Assembly (NCBI GenBank): GCA_027310575.1
Contig: DAIDAO010000052.1
Coordinates: 58,318-122,317 of the forward strand
Direction of reading: 5' to 3'
Source of the DNA: a bacterium
GTDB lineage: Archaea; Thermoproteota; Nitrososphaeria; Nitrososphaerales; Gagatemarchaeaceae
Length of the DNA: 64,000 nt
How positions within the stretch are numbered: position 1 is the stretch's first letter; every line of letters starts with the position of its first letter. The notes beneath the pieces are model-generated. The model saw nothing but the letters and a program-made list of their open reading frames with translations. It had not been told where the DNA came from and made no database searches. Positions 51,203 through 59,997 of the stretch are shown piece by piece. The position numbers were made by a program, and so were the translations under genes.

Positions 51203-52477
51203 ATGGAGTACGACCTCGTCCTCGAGGGGAGGGTCGTGGCTCCGGGCGGTCTCCTTGAGGCGGAGGTGGGCGTCTCGGAGGGGGTCATCGCGGCTGTCGG
51301 GCATGGGCTGCGGGGCGCGAGGAGGATCAGGACCGGCGGCTGCCTGATATTCCCTGGCTTCGTCGACGTCCACGTCCACCTGCGCGAGCCGGGGTGGGAG
51401 CACAAGGAGGACTTCCGCACGGGGACGCTCGCCGCTGTCCACGGCGGAGTCACAACTGTCGCGGACATGCCGAACAACCCAGTCCCGGTCACTTCGGCTG
51501 CAGCCGCCGAGGCGAAGAAGCGGCTCGCAGAAGAGAAGGCCCTCGTCGACGTCAGGCTCTACGGTGGGGTGCTGCCTGGAGGCCTGCAGAGGATCAGGGA
51601 GATGGCCGGCAGCGTGGCAGGGTACAAGATCTACATGTCAGAGAGCACCGGGACCGGCGCGTATCCCGAGGCGGAGCTCGGGGCGGCCTTCGACGCGGTC
51701 GCTGCCACCCGGAAGCCTGTGAGCCTCCACTGCGAGCGGCAGTCCGTAATCGACAGGATGAAGATGGAGCTGGAAGGGAGGGTGTCGCCTGACCTTCACT
51801 GCGACCTTCGGCCCCCAGACGCCGAAATCCAGTCGGTGAAGGGAGTGGTCGAGGCGCTCAGGAGGGTCCCCGGGCTGAGGGCCAACGTGTGCCACGCGTC
51901 CACTGCGGGGGCGGTCGGCCTCGTCAAATCCGCCAGGGAGCAGGGGTTGAACCTCAGCTGCGAGGCCACGCTCCACCACCTCTACTTCAGCCGGAGGGCC
52001 CTGTCGGAGAACGTGATGCTGAAGACAAATCCACCCCTGAGGGGCGAGGAGGACAGACAGGCGCTCCTGAGCGGCGTCAGGGGGGGCGCGGTTTCATTCC
52101 TTGTCACCGACCATGCGCCTCATCTGGAGTCAGAGAAGCTGGAGAGGGGCCTGGCCGGGGTCCCAGGGCTGGACGACTACAGCCACGTCGTCTCCTGGCT
52201 GATCAGAGGACAGGAGACCGACCCGCTGACCATCGCCAGGGTCGCAGCCTCGAACCCCTCGAGGTTCCTGGGCCTTGGCGACAGGGGAGAGATCGCTGTA
52301 GGGAGGAGGGCCGACTTCAGCGTGGTGGACCTGCGCTCCCCCGAAAAGGTGACGGGCGAAGGCGTGCGGAGCAAGTGCGGATGGTCACCCTACGAAGGGA
52401 GGGAGTTCCCGGGAAGGGCGAGGTGGACGATAAGCGGAGGGGAGGTGCTAATGGACGACTTCGAGATCGCGGCCTAG
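51203..52477 (+). CDS. pyrC: dihydroorotase
   Basis: A 424-residue amidohydrolase-fold dihydroorotase (class I type). It closes carbamoyl aspartate to dihydroorotate. Metal-binding motifs are VDVHVHLREPG at the N-terminus, SLHCER and NVCHAST in the middle, and the catalytic aspartate in VTDHAPH. It starts 5 bases after pyrI. Its stop shares CTAG with the convergent membrane-protein gene. Confidence 0.94.
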   Translation: MEYDLVLEGRVVAPGGLLEAEVGVSEGVIAAVGHGLRGARRIRTGGCLIFPGFVDVHVHLREPGWEHKEDFRTGTLAAVHGGVTTVADMPNNPVPVTSAAAAEAKKRLAEEKALVDVRLYGGVLPGGLQRIREMAGSVAGYKIYMSESTGTGAYPEAELGAAFDAVAATRKPVSLHCERQSVIDRMKMELEGRVSPDLHCDLRPPDAEIQSVKGVVEALRRVPGLRANVCHASTAGAVGLVKSAREQGLNLSCEATLHHLYFSRRALSENVMLKTNPPLRGEEDRQALLSGVRGGAVSFLVTDHAPHLESEKLERGLAGVPGLDDYSHVVSWLIRGQETDPLTIARVAASNPSRFLGLGDRGEIAVGRRADFSVVDLRSPEKVTGEGVRSKCGWSPYEGREFPGRARWTISGGEVLMDDFEIAA

Positions 52478-52842
52478 CCTTCCGCAGCCGGGGTCGGACC
52501 TGCCGGAGGGGCGGGGTTGGTCGCGGCCTCGTACATCTTGGGAGTCTTGCCGTAGTACACGTAGATGACAATCAGCGCCACTATGGCGAGGAGGATCAGC
52601 GCGAGCTCGTACTGTATCGGGATGAGGTAGGCGAGCGAAAGCGCGGCCATGACGACCCCCCACGCGGAGTAGTAGCTCCGGTCCTTGCGGTCGACGACCA
52701 TGAAAGCAGCGGCGATGGTCCAGAGCCCCCCGAGTATGAGGACGAGGGACAGCGTAGCCTGAGGCGAGAAAGAGCCGAGGAGCCCGACTGCCACCGCGAA
52801 CAGCACGGCCAAGACCATCCCGACCCCCCAAGTGGGCTTCAA
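52474..52842 (-). CDS. small four-TM membrane protein (122 aa)
   Basis: Not recognised. It has four hydrophobic segments (VGMVLAVLFAVAVGLLG; LSLVLILGGLWTIAAAFMVV; YYSAWGVVMAALSLAYLI; ALILLAIVALIVIYVYYG) and a proline/alanine-rich cytosolic tail (PAPPAGPTPAAEG). ATG start at 52842. Lies convergent to pyrC; no functional context. Confidence 0.75.
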   Translation of the reverse strand: MKPTWGVGMVLAVLFAVAVGLLGSFSPQATLSLVLILGGLWTIAAAFMVVDRKDRSYYSAWGVVMAALSLAYLIPIQYELALILLAIVALIVIYVYYGKTPKMYEAATNPAPPAGPTPAAEG

Positions 52843-52881
52843 GCCGCCTGCCTCTGCGCCGGCCCGCTCCTGGGTTCGATA

Positions 52882-54315
52882 TTAAGGGCTCGCTGGGGGC
52901 GACACCTGAGGGGACGGGTAAGGCCCGAACCTCTCCTCGTAGGCCTGCGCCAGACGGAGCAGCCCTGCTTCGTCGAAGAGCCTCCCCACGAGCTGGACGC
53001 CGAGCGGGACCCCGTTCGCCTGTCCGGAGGGGATCGAGAGGACAGGGCAGCCGACGTAGTTGAAGGGGATTGGCAGGCGGTTCATGGCCGAATAGAGCGA
53101 CACGTCCTTCCCCTTGACGCTCGCTGACGGCTGGTCCAGCAGCGGGGCGGGGACTGTCGTCGTCGGGAGCGCGAGGAAGTCGAAGTCGCCCATCGTGGCC
53201 GAGAACCGCTCTATGACCGACGGCCGCGCGTTGATGGCCGCGACGTAGTCGACGGCGAGGATGTCCCTCCCCAGCTCCATGAGCCTCCGCACGTCGTCCC
53301 CGTACAGCTCCGGCGTGCTCTCGAGCCACCTGCGGTGGAAGGCGGTCGCCTCGGCCCTCCTGATCGGGACCCACCTGTCGTAGGCTTCGCCCATCCAGTC
53401 GGGGCTGACCTCGCCGACGCTGCACCCCAGCTCCCTGAGCTTGGAGGCGAAAGAGGAGAGGTCGTGTTCGACCACGGGGTCGATGGTGTCCTGCATGTAG
53501 CCGCGTATCACCCCGATGCGCGGGGGGGAGAAGGGACCAGAGAGGGCGGAAAGGAAGTCAGGGAGCTCGGCCTCCGCAGTCGTCACGTCCTCCTTTTCGT
53601 GCCCCGAGATGGTCTGGAGCATCGCGCCCGTGTCCCACGCGGTGGACGCGAGGACCCCTACCACGTCAAGCGAAGACGCCAGGGGGATCACGCCGAGTCT
53701 GCTCACCCGCCCGTAGGTCGGCTTGAGCCCGAGGACGCCGCAGAGCCCGGCCGGGATCCTCACCGAGCCCCCAGTGTCAGTGCCAAGCGCCCCCGCCGCC
53801 ATGCCTGTGGCCACGGCCACCGCCGAGCCGCCGCTCGACCCTCCCGATATCCTCCTGACGTCCCAGGGGTTCCTCACCGAGCCGAAGTGCGGGTTGATGC
53901 TCGTGCTGCCTGCTGCGAACTCGTGGAGGTTGGTCGTCCCAATCAGCACCGCCCCGGCGAGCTTCAGCCTCCTGATCACCTCCGCGTCGTAGGTGGCGAC
54001 GTTGCTCGCGAGTATCTTCGACCCGGCCGTGCACCTGACGCCGTCGATGTAGATGAGGTCCTTGACAGCTATGGGGACGCCGTCGAGCGGGCCGAGGGGG
54101 GAGCCCTCTCTGAACCTCCTGTCGGACTCCTCCGCCGCCTTCAGCGCCGAGTCCCCCAACACTGTGATGAAACAGTTCAGGGTGCCGTTGAGGAGGTCGA
54201 TCCTGCGGAGGGACTCTCTTACTGCTGCAGTGGGGAGAATCGAGCCGGCGCGGTACGCTGCGCCCAGTCCTCGGATGGTCCTCGGGTCTGCGGCGGGTGG
54301 GCCACGGGGTGTCAA
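52882..54315 (-). CDS. amidase signature-family hydrolase
   Basis: A 477-residue amidase. The Ser-cisSer-Lys triad is present: Lys in IAVKDLIYI, cis-Ser in GGSSGGSAVAVA and the nucleophile Ser in GTDTGGSVRIPAG. NLHEFAAG corresponds to the NMDEFAMG of GatA but differs, and no gatB is nearby, so it is more likely a stand-alone amidase acting on small amides. TTG start 54315. The thioesterase gene precedes it on the same strand by 13 bases. Confidence 0.88.
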   Translation of the reverse strand: MTPRGPPAADPRTIRGLGAAYRAGSILPTAAVRESLRRIDLLNGTLNCFITVLGDSALKAAEESDRRFREGSPLGPLDGVPIAVKDLIYIDGVRCTAGSKILASNVATYDAEVIRRLKLAGAVLIGTTNLHEFAAGSTSINPHFGSVRNPWDVRRISGGSSGGSAVAVATGMAAGALGTDTGGSVRIPAGLCGVLGLKPTYGRVSRLGVIPLASSLDVVGVLASTAWDTGAMLQTISGHEKEDVTTAEAELPDFLSALSGPFSPPRIGVIRGYMQDTIDPVVEHDLSSFASKLRELGCSVGEVSPDWMGEAYDRWVPIRRAEATAFHRRWLESTPELYGDDVRRLMELGRDILAVDYVAAINARPSVIERFSATMGDFDFLALPTTTVPAPLLDQPSASVKGKDVSLYSAMNRLPIPFNYVGCPVLSIPSGQANGVPLGVQLVGRLFDEAGLLRLAQAYEERFGPYPSPQVSPPASP

Positions 54316-54328
54316 GCGGGAAGACCAG

Positions 54329-54793
54329 CTAGTGCCAGCGGTAGTAGGCGGGGTGGCCTTCCTTCACAGCGACGAAGGTGCCGCTCATGGTCGCAGTGGC
54401 CGAGCCGTCCACCTTGAGCTCCCCCGAGACGCTGACCCTGTCCCCCTCTATCTTGGTGGCCCAGGCGGTCAGCTGCCATTTCTTGTCGAGGGGGGTAGGC
54501 TTCAGGAACCTGACTGTGTACTCGGCGGTCACGGTCCCTGGAGCCGTCGCGAACCCCTTCGCCTTCATCAGGGCGTAGGTCGCGGCCCAGTTGCCGTGGC
54601 AGTCCATCAGCACGGAGATGACGCCGCCGCTGCCGAAGTTTCCGAAGGCGACGTGGTGCTTCTTGGGGGTCCACTCGGCGATCACCGTGTCCCCGAACGG
54701 GACGCTCTTCAGGTGGAGCCCTTCCTTGTTCTTCGGCCCGCAGCCGAAGCAGACGCCGTGGGGCGCGTACCTGTCCTGGAGGCTCTCTGTCAC
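54329..54793 (-). CDS. hot-dog fold thioesterase, PaaI-like
   Basis: A 154-residue hot-dog protein. CFGCGPKNKEGLHLKSVPFGD is the start typical of PaaI/YbgC-like thioesterases, then GVISVLMDCHGNWAATYAL (the long alpha helix) and VTAEYTVRFLKPTPLDK. It probably hydrolyses an acyl-CoA. GTG 54793 was chosen over the longer track ORF because GGAGCC lies just upstream and the conserved region starts close by. Likely cotranscribed with the amidase. Confidence 0.75.
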   Translation of the reverse strand: MTESLQDRYAPHGVCFGCGPKNKEGLHLKSVPFGDTVIAEWTPKKHHVAFGNFGSGGVISVLMDCHGNWAATYALMKAKGFATAPGTVTAEYTVRFLKPTPLDKKWQLTAWATKIEGDRVSVSGELKVDGSATATMSGTFVAVKEGHPAYYRWH

Positions 54794-54916
54794 AGCTCTC
54801 GGGGCTCCGCCTGCAAGCACCGGCTTATGAGAATATGAGTGTGAGGCCCCCGCTTCAGCGCAGGCCATCGTTCCGCAATGATTTTACCCACCGGCCCGCG
54901 GTCCATGTGACGGACA

Positions 54917-56512
54917 TTGCCGGACCTAGCGCAGGGGGAGCAGTCGCTCTTGACAATTGGAACGGGCGCGTCGGGGCAGTTCACTGTGGATGCCAACCTC
55001 GTCGTCACCGGGAGGACCTGCGTGCTGGGCAGCAGCGGGAGCGGAAAGAGCTACGCAGTGGGCGTCCTCTGCGAGGAGCTCTGCAGGAACGAGGTCCCTT
55101 TCGCGATAGTGGACACCGAAGGGGAGCACACCGGCCTCAAGGAGAAGTTCGAGACGATCTGGGTGGGGGAGGACAGGGACAGCGACCTCTCCTGGGACGG
55201 CCTGGACCTGACAGACCTGGCGCGTCAGGCCCCCGACATCTCGCCCCTCATCCTGGACGTGTCAGACCTAACAGACCCGAAGGAGAAGGTCTCCACCTTC
55301 ATCACGGCCCTCTACGGGGCGCTGACGGAGCGCAGGACCCCGTACCTTGTGGTCGTCGAGGAGGCTGACAAGTTCGTCCCCCAGTACGGCCAGCGAGTGC
55401 CGATATTCGCGGAGGTGGCGAGGAGGGGGAGGAAGAGAGGGATGGGGCTGATGATCTGCTCCCAGCGCCCCTCGCTCGTGGACAAGAACGTGCTGAGCCA
55501 GTGCGGGAACCAGCTGATAGGCAAGCTGATCATCCAGAACGACCTGCAGTCGGTCGCGCAGTTCTTCCCCGGCAAAGGGCTCCCGAAGGGGCTTACCACG
55601 CTGAAGGCCGGGCAGTTCTTCGCGATGGGAGGGTTCGCACCGCTGCCGTCCCTGATCACGGTCAAGAAACGGCTGACGAGGCCCGGCGGGATCACGCCTT
55701 CGCTCGCGAAGAGGGTGGTGAAGAAATATGTCGGACCGATGAAAGCCGCGGCCGAGCAGCCTTTGGAGCAGGAAGCGACATCCAGGGCGCGGGCAGGGAA
55801 GACGGCTCTCGGACTGCGCCCGTCAGTCAACATCGAAGACATCCCGGTCACCGTCAGGAGGGAGAGGAGCTTCGGGATCTTCGGCCCCAGGGAGACGGTG
55901 ACGGAGGTGACCCAGCAGTACAGGACGCTCATCCAGCTCGGCATCAGGAAGAGGCGGGGGTTCCTCAAGCGGAGGTTCGAGACAGTGTACGCGTACCTGG
56001 ACGGGGCGACCGGGAAGGAGGTCCTGGTCGGACGGGGGCTGGAGGTGATCAAGGGGTTCGAGAAGCTCCTCGAGCTGTCGACCCTGCAGGTGGAGGTCCT
56101 CAGGGAGGTGAAGCCGGACACGGACACAAGCGCGATAGACGTCGCCAGCGCCCTGGGGGAGTCTAGGTCGACGGTGTCCAGGGTGCTGAACCTTCTCAAC
56201 GAGAAGAGGCTCGTCCGGACGATAGAGGTCAGGAATAGGAAGCTCTACAGGAGGCTTACCGACCTGCCGGGGGAGCCATCCGAGTTCGTCCCCCTGGAGC
56301 TGGAAGAGGTGGACATCGAGAAGGCGAGGGTGGTCCCTCCCAAGATCAAGGAAGGGGACGTGAGAGACGCGGTCAAGGGCCTCTGGGAGGGTGCGGACGT
56401 AGACAGCTTCGAGCCGTTCCTCTACCCTGTGTTCAGGGTCGAGCTCGTGGTGAGGCGGAAGCACAGGCAGGTCCTGGTCGACGGAAGGAGCGGTAGAGAG
56501 CTCGCGTTCTAG
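54917..56512 (+). CDS. HerA/DUF87-type ATPase with C-terminal winged helix
   Basis: A 531-residue AAA-like motor. The N-terminal part (about 1-260) has Walker A LGSSGSGKSYA, the Walker B region YLVVVEEADKF, and SQRPSLVDKNVLSQCGN, typical of HerA/FtsK-like DUF87 proteins. Residues about 390-455 form a winged helix (AIDVASALGESRSTVSRVLNLLNEKRLV). No nurA lies beside it, so it is not an obvious end-resection HerA-NurA pair; a DNA-linked regulatory ATPase is possible. TTG start; a TTTTA box is 33 nt upstream. Confidence 0.85.
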   Translation: MPDLAQGEQSLLTIGTGASGQFTVDANLVVTGRTCVLGSSGSGKSYAVGVLCEELCRNEVPFAIVDTEGEHTGLKEKFETIWVGEDRDSDLSWDGLDLTDLARQAPDISPLILDVSDLTDPKEKVSTFITALYGALTERRTPYLVVVEEADKFVPQYGQRVPIFAEVARRGRKRGMGLMICSQRPSLVDKNVLSQCGNQLIGKLIIQNDLQSVAQFFPGKGLPKGLTTLKAGQFFAMGGFAPLPSLITVKKRLTRPGGITPSLAKRVVKKYVGPMKAAAEQPLEQEATSRARAGKTALGLRPSVNIEDIPVTVRRERSFGIFGPRETVTEVTQQYRTLIQLGIRKRRGFLKRRFETVYAYLDGATGKEVLVGRGLEVIKGFEKLLELSTLQVEVLREVKPDTDTSAIDVASALGESRSTVSRVLNLLNEKRLVRTIEVRNRKLYRRLTDLPGEPSEFVPLELEEVDIEKARVVPPKIKEGDVRDAVKGLWEGADVDSFEPFLYPVFRVELVVRRKHRQVLVDGRSGRELAF

Positions 56513-56658
56513 TCCCCGACTGGGACCGCAGGCAGGTCTGCCGGGCCGATGCAGGCCGGAGCCCGATATGGCTCCTCTCACGCAGTGGCCGCGCCCGCCA
56601 CCTCAAGGAATAGGGAACGGGTCCGGAGGCTTCTCAACATTGGGAATTGTGCTCTTGA

Positions 56659-56665
56659 TTTAATA
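56659..56665 (+). promoter_or_regulatory. TATA-like box for the four-CBS gene
   Basis: GATTTAATATG is centred about 31 nt before the ATG at 56693. The rest of the 180-bp gap (56513-56692) holds no other feature I can support. Confidence 0.5.
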
Positions 56666-56692
56666 TGAAGAGGGGGGCGAATCGCTGAAGTC

Positions 56693-57502
56693 ATGCAACG
56701 CCATGCCGGACCCCTTGCGAAAGAGTTCATGGGCAAAGGGGTCGTTACCCTCTTACAGGACGTGTCGGTCGACAAGGCGATCAGGGCGATGGACGAGCAC
56801 AACATCGGCAGCGTCGTCGTGCTCGACGCCCTTGGCCCGTGCGGAGTCTTCACTGAGAGGGACCTGCTCAGCAGGATCCTCGCGAGAGGGAAGGACCCGG
56901 CTGCGACGACGATAGCCGAGGTCATGTCGCCGAAGTTCCCCTCCATCAAGTCTTCGCAGACCCTTGAGGAGACCGCGGCCGCCATGATAGACAAGAAGAG
57001 CAGGCTGCTGGTGTTCGAGGGCCCGGACCTGGCCGGGATAGTGACGCCGACGGACCTGGTGAGGGTGATCAAGGGCATCCCGGACGACTTCTCGATACTG
57101 AAGGTCATATCGACCCGGGTCGTCACCGTGCTCCCTGAGACGCCGATGGACGTGGTGGTCAAGCTGATGGACGAGAAGAAGATCGGGAGCGTCCTGCTGG
57201 CAGAGGATGACCACTGGACCGGGATATTCACCGAGCGCGACCTGCTGAAGAAGATACTCGCACCGAAGCGAAGGCTGGACACGCCTGTGAGGAGCGTCGC
57301 TTCCATGCCGCTCGTGACCGCCGAGCCCGGCATACTCGGGAGGGAGGCGGCCGGGACGATGGCCCTCCACGGGTTCAAGCGGCTCCCGCTGACGCTCAAG
57401 GGGGAGGGGATCGGGATAGTCACGGCAAGAGACGTGGTGGAGGCGTTCGCCACGGCCAGCAGGCCGAGCGCTCCCCGCGTCAACTGGGTCCAGTGGAACT
57501 GA
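56693..57502 (+). CDS. protein with four CBS domains
   Basis: A 269-residue protein made of four CBS repeats in two Bateman modules: MGKGVVTLLQDVSVDKAI..., VMSPKFPSIKSSQTLEE..., VISTRVVTVLPETPMDV... and VRSVASMPLVTAEPGIL.... There is no attached enzymatic or DNA-binding domain. It probably senses adenine nucleotides and regulates a partner; none is identifiable nearby. Confidence 0.88.
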   Translation: MQRHAGPLAKEFMGKGVVTLLQDVSVDKAIRAMDEHNIGSVVVLDALGPCGVFTERDLLSRILARGKDPAATTIAEVMSPKFPSIKSSQTLEETAAAMIDKKSRLLVFEGPDLAGIVTPTDLVRVIKGIPDDFSILKVISTRVVTVLPETPMDVVVKLMDEKKIGSVLLAEDDHWTGIFTERDLLKKILAPKRRLDTPVRSVASMPLVTAEPGILGREAAGTMALHGFKRLPLTLKGEGIGIVTARDVVEAFATASRPSAPRVNWVQWN

Positions 57503-57514
57503 GGACCGCGCAGA

Positions 57515-58831
57515 CTACGGCTGGAGGGCCTCGCTGGCCCGGACAAGCGCTTCGAGCTTCTTGCCGCCCGCCTCCGAGGCCTCGAACCTGACCCGTGCCA
57601 CCGGCCTCCGGATGCTGATCACCCTCGTCAGGTCGGACGGGGTCCCCAGCACGACCGCGTCGCAGGCCACAGCGTTGATGCTCCGTTCGAGCTCGCTGAG
57701 CTGCGCTGCGCTGTAGCCCAGCGCAGGGATGACCCTGCCCAGCTTCGGGAACCTCTGGTACGCCTTCCTTATCGAGCCGACTGCCTTGGGTCTCGGGTCG
57801 ACCAGCGTGGCCTTCAGCCCCCTCGCGGCCACCGCCCCCGCGCCCTCGGACAGCCCCCCGTGGGTAACGGACGGTCCGTCCTCGACCACGAGGACCCTCT
57901 TCTTTCTCACGAGCTCAGGCCTGTCGAGGGTGGCCACCGAGTTCGTCTGGACCAGCGCAGCCTTCGGGTTGAGGCCCCTGCACGCCCGCGCCAGGGCGTC
58001 CACCGCCTTCTTCGGCGCGACGTTCACCTTGTTGATGACGAGCACGTCGGCCAGCCTGACGTTCGTCTCCCCTGGGTAGTACCTCGACTCGTCGCCTGGC
58101 CTCATCGGGTCGACGACCGTTATCGTCAGGTCGGGCCTGTAGAAGCTGAAGTCGTTGTTCCCGCCGTCCCAGATGATGACGTCCCCCTCCTTCTCGGCCT
58201 TGGCCAGGATCGCGCCGTAGTCGACGCCGGCGTACACGACGATCCCCTTGTCGATGTGCCCCTCGTATTCCTCCCTCTCTTCGATGGTAGCGTGGTACCT
58301 GTCGAGGTCTTCGTGGGTCTGGAACCTCTGGACCGCGACCGAGAGGTCCCCGTAAGGCATGGGGTGCCTGACCACGACCGGCTTCAGGCCCATCTTGAGC
58401 AGGATGTCGACGACCATCCGGCTGATCGTGCTCTTGCCTGCGCCAGTCCTGTCTGCGACCACGGCCACGACCGGCTTGGAGGACCCGAGCATCGTGTCCC
58501 GCGGGCCGAGGAGGTGGAAGCTCGCCCCCTTGGACTGCGCCCTTGCGGCCAGGCCCATCACGTAGCTGCCTGAGACGTCGCTGTAGGCGAAGTAGACGTC
58601 CGTGACCTGGAAGGACTCGATGAGCGATTCCAGCTTTTCTTCAGGATAGATCGGGATTCCGTCCGGGTAGGACGGGCCGGCCAAGGACGCCGGGAAGGTC
58701 CTGTCGGCTATGTACGGGATCTGGGTCGCGGTGAAAGCCACCACCCGGTAGTCGGGGTCGTTCTTGAAGTAGACCAGGAAGTCGTGGAAGTCCCGGCCTG
58801 CAGCTCCCATGATTATCGCGTTCTTGGGCAT
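57515..58831 (-). CDS. COG2403 family protein, cyclic 2,3-diphosphoglycerate synthetase-like
   Basis: A 438-residue protein of the COG2403 family, which includes methanogen cyclic 2,3-diphosphoglycerate synthetase (2,3-diphosphoglycerate + ATP to the cyclic form). The N-terminal Rossmann-like part is KNAIIMGAAGRDFHDFLVYF, and the P-loop-like motif is VVADRTGAGKSTISRMVV near residue 130, with IIWDGGNNDFSF and VINKVNVAPKKAV later. Activity in non-methanogens is unproved. ATG 58831; a GTTATATA box is about 36 nt upstream, giving a leader of about 10 nt. Confidence 0.85.
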   Translation of the reverse strand: MPKNAIIMGAAGRDFHDFLVYFKNDPDYRVVAFTATQIPYIADRTFPASLAGPSYPDGIPIYPEEKLESLIESFQVTDVYFAYSDVSGSYVMGLAARAQSKGASFHLLGPRDTMLGSSKPVVAVVADRTGAGKSTISRMVVDILLKMGLKPVVVRHPMPYGDLSVAVQRFQTHEDLDRYHATIEEREEYEGHIDKGIVVYAGVDYGAILAKAEKEGDVIIWDGGNNDFSFYRPDLTITVVDPMRPGDESRYYPGETNVRLADVLVINKVNVAPKKAVDALARACRGLNPKAALVQTNSVATLDRPELVRKKRVLVVEDGPSVTHGGLSEGAGAVAARGLKATLVDPRPKAVGSIRKAYQRFPKLGRVIPALGYSAAQLSELERSINAVACDAVVLGTPSDLTRVISIRRPVARVRFEASEAGGKKLEALVRASEALQP

Positions 58832-58864
58832 TTCATGACACCTGAGCCCGTCCCAGTTTCATCG

Positions 58865-58870
58865 TATATA
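58865..58870 (-). promoter_or_regulatory. TATA box of the COG2403 gene
   Basis: TATATA is centred about 36 nt before ATG 58831, one of the best TATA matches in the window. Confidence 0.55.
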
Positions 58871-58921
58871 ACAGAGAGGCCGATTCCTATCAATGGGAAT
58901 GCGGCCCCGTCAGGCTTGAAG

Positions 58922-59016
58922 CGCCGGGGGTAGGATTCGAACCCACGCGACCCGAAGGTCACGGGCTCTCTTGGGTGGACTCAAGGCCCGCGCATTAACC
59001 ACTCTGCCACCCCGGC
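58922..59016 (-). tRNA. tRNA-Ser (anticodon UGA) with 12-nt intron
   Basis: Cloverleaf: acceptor GCCGGGG pairs with CCCCGGC, discriminator G (serine-type), D-arm GGCAGAGTGGTTAATGC, anticodon stem CGGGC/GCCCG, long variable arm with TGACC-TTCG-GGTCG, and T-arm GTGGG-TTCGAAT-CCTAC. The anticodon loop reads CTTGAG plus A once a 12-nt intron between positions 37 and 38 is removed, giving anticodon TGA. CCA is not encoded. Confidence 0.93.
58968..58979 (-). other. intron of tRNA-Ser with bulge-helix-bulge splice fold
   Basis: Intron TCCACCCAAGAG. CTTG in the anticodon loop pairs with CAAG in the intron as the four-base central helix, and the two three-base bulges are AG^T and AG^A, which is the canonical archaeal splicing motif. 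Confidence 0.85.
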
Positions 59017-59120
59017 GCTGTTCCGGCACGTCCGATGCTGTCTTCTTATCCTTTAGCAGTGAACGCGGTGGTCGGTCGCGGGCGCCGCCGCTCCCGCTGC
59101 GGGGGAGGGCTCGAGCAAGG

Positions 59121-59128
59121 GTTTTACC
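59121..59128 (+). promoter_or_regulatory. TATA-like box for the GNAT gene
   Basis: GGGTTTTACC is centred 27-28 nt before TTG 59152, deciding that start over the longer ORF in the track. Confidence 0.55.
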
Positions 59129-59151
59129 ACGAATGCGGGGACCGGCCTGCG

Positions 59152-59997
59152 TTGGAAGCGCGAGTCCGGCCCGCCCGGGAGTCAGACAGGGAGCCGCTGA
59201 TGAGTTTCATCAAGGACGTCTGGGGAGGGCACGACTACATCCCCAACGTCTGGGATGAATGGCTCCGGGACAGGCGCGGCAAGATGTTCGTCGTGGAAGT
59301 CGACGGCGTGCCCGTAGGCATGAACAGGGTGAGCTTCCCACAGGACGGCTCGGCCTGGTTCCAGGGGGCGAGGATCCACCCCGAATACCGTGGGAAAGGG
59401 CTCGCCACCATGCTCGGAGAGAACTCGATGAAGTTCGCAGCGGAGCGGGGTCTGCGCGTCTTCAGGCTGACGACCGGCTCCCGCAACTACGCGTCGCGGC
59501 GGCAGACGGCCAGGATGCAGTTCAGCGAGTTGGCGAGGTTCAGCGTCTACGAACCCCCGAAGAAGAGGGGGAAGGCCGACAGGATTCAGAGGGTAACGGG
59601 CGCGGAGGCGAAGGAGGCGATGCGCCTCGTCAGGCGGTCGAGTGAGTTCCAACTCGGGGCGGGGATGTACTGGCATGACTTCGCAGTGGCGTCTCTGACA
59701 CCGAAGGTGTTCGCTGGCCTTGTGGACAGGGGAGCGGTGTACCGGCTGGGAGGGGCTGTAGCCGTAGTCGACGTGGGTGGAGAGGGTTTCGAGACCTGGG
59801 AAGAGATCGGCTTCATCTGCGGCCCGGTCGCTGACTCTGCCAAGCTGGTGAAGTCGGCCCTGGGGCGGGTGAAGGGCGCAGATGCGAGGTGGGTGTTCAT
59901 CCCACAGAGATCCCGTCTGATAGCCAGTCTGAGGAGAGCCGGATTCACGAGGAGCTTTTCGCAGATCGTCTACGAACGGAAGGCCGCCAACGGTTAA
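59152..59997 (+). CDS. GNAT-family N-acetyltransferase (double GNAT-like)
   Basis: A 281-residue protein. The N-terminal GNAT domain (about 1-140) has VRPARESDREPLMSFI and the acetyl-CoA loop HPEYRGKGLATML. The second half (about 145-281) resembles a degenerate GNAT or acyltransferase-like domain without a clear cofactor loop. Start TTG 59152 (LEARVRPARESD) is supported by the TATA-like box; the track start lies upstream of it. Acceptor substrate unknown. The stop TAA lies within the TATA box of the following gene. Confidence 0.82.
   Translation: MEARVRPARESDREPLMSFIKDVWGGHDYIPNVWDEWLRDRRGKMFVVEVDGVPVGMNRVSFPQDGSAWFQGARIHPEYRGKGLATMLGENSMKFAAERGLRVFRLTTGSRNYASRRQTARMQFSELARFSVYEPPKKRGKADRIQRVTGAEAKEAMRLVRRSSEFQLGAGMYWHDFAVASLTPKVFAGLVDRGAVYRLGGAVAVVDVGGEGFETWEEIGFICGPVADSAKLVKSALGRVKGADARWVFIPQRSRLIASLRRAGFTRSFSQIVYERKAANG

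Noticed and set aside
56578-57546. 322-aa minus-strand ORF opposite the four-CBS gene
   Set aside because: The plus strand contains four clear CBS domains; this ORF is a serine/threonine-rich reverse-strand artefact of GC-rich codons.
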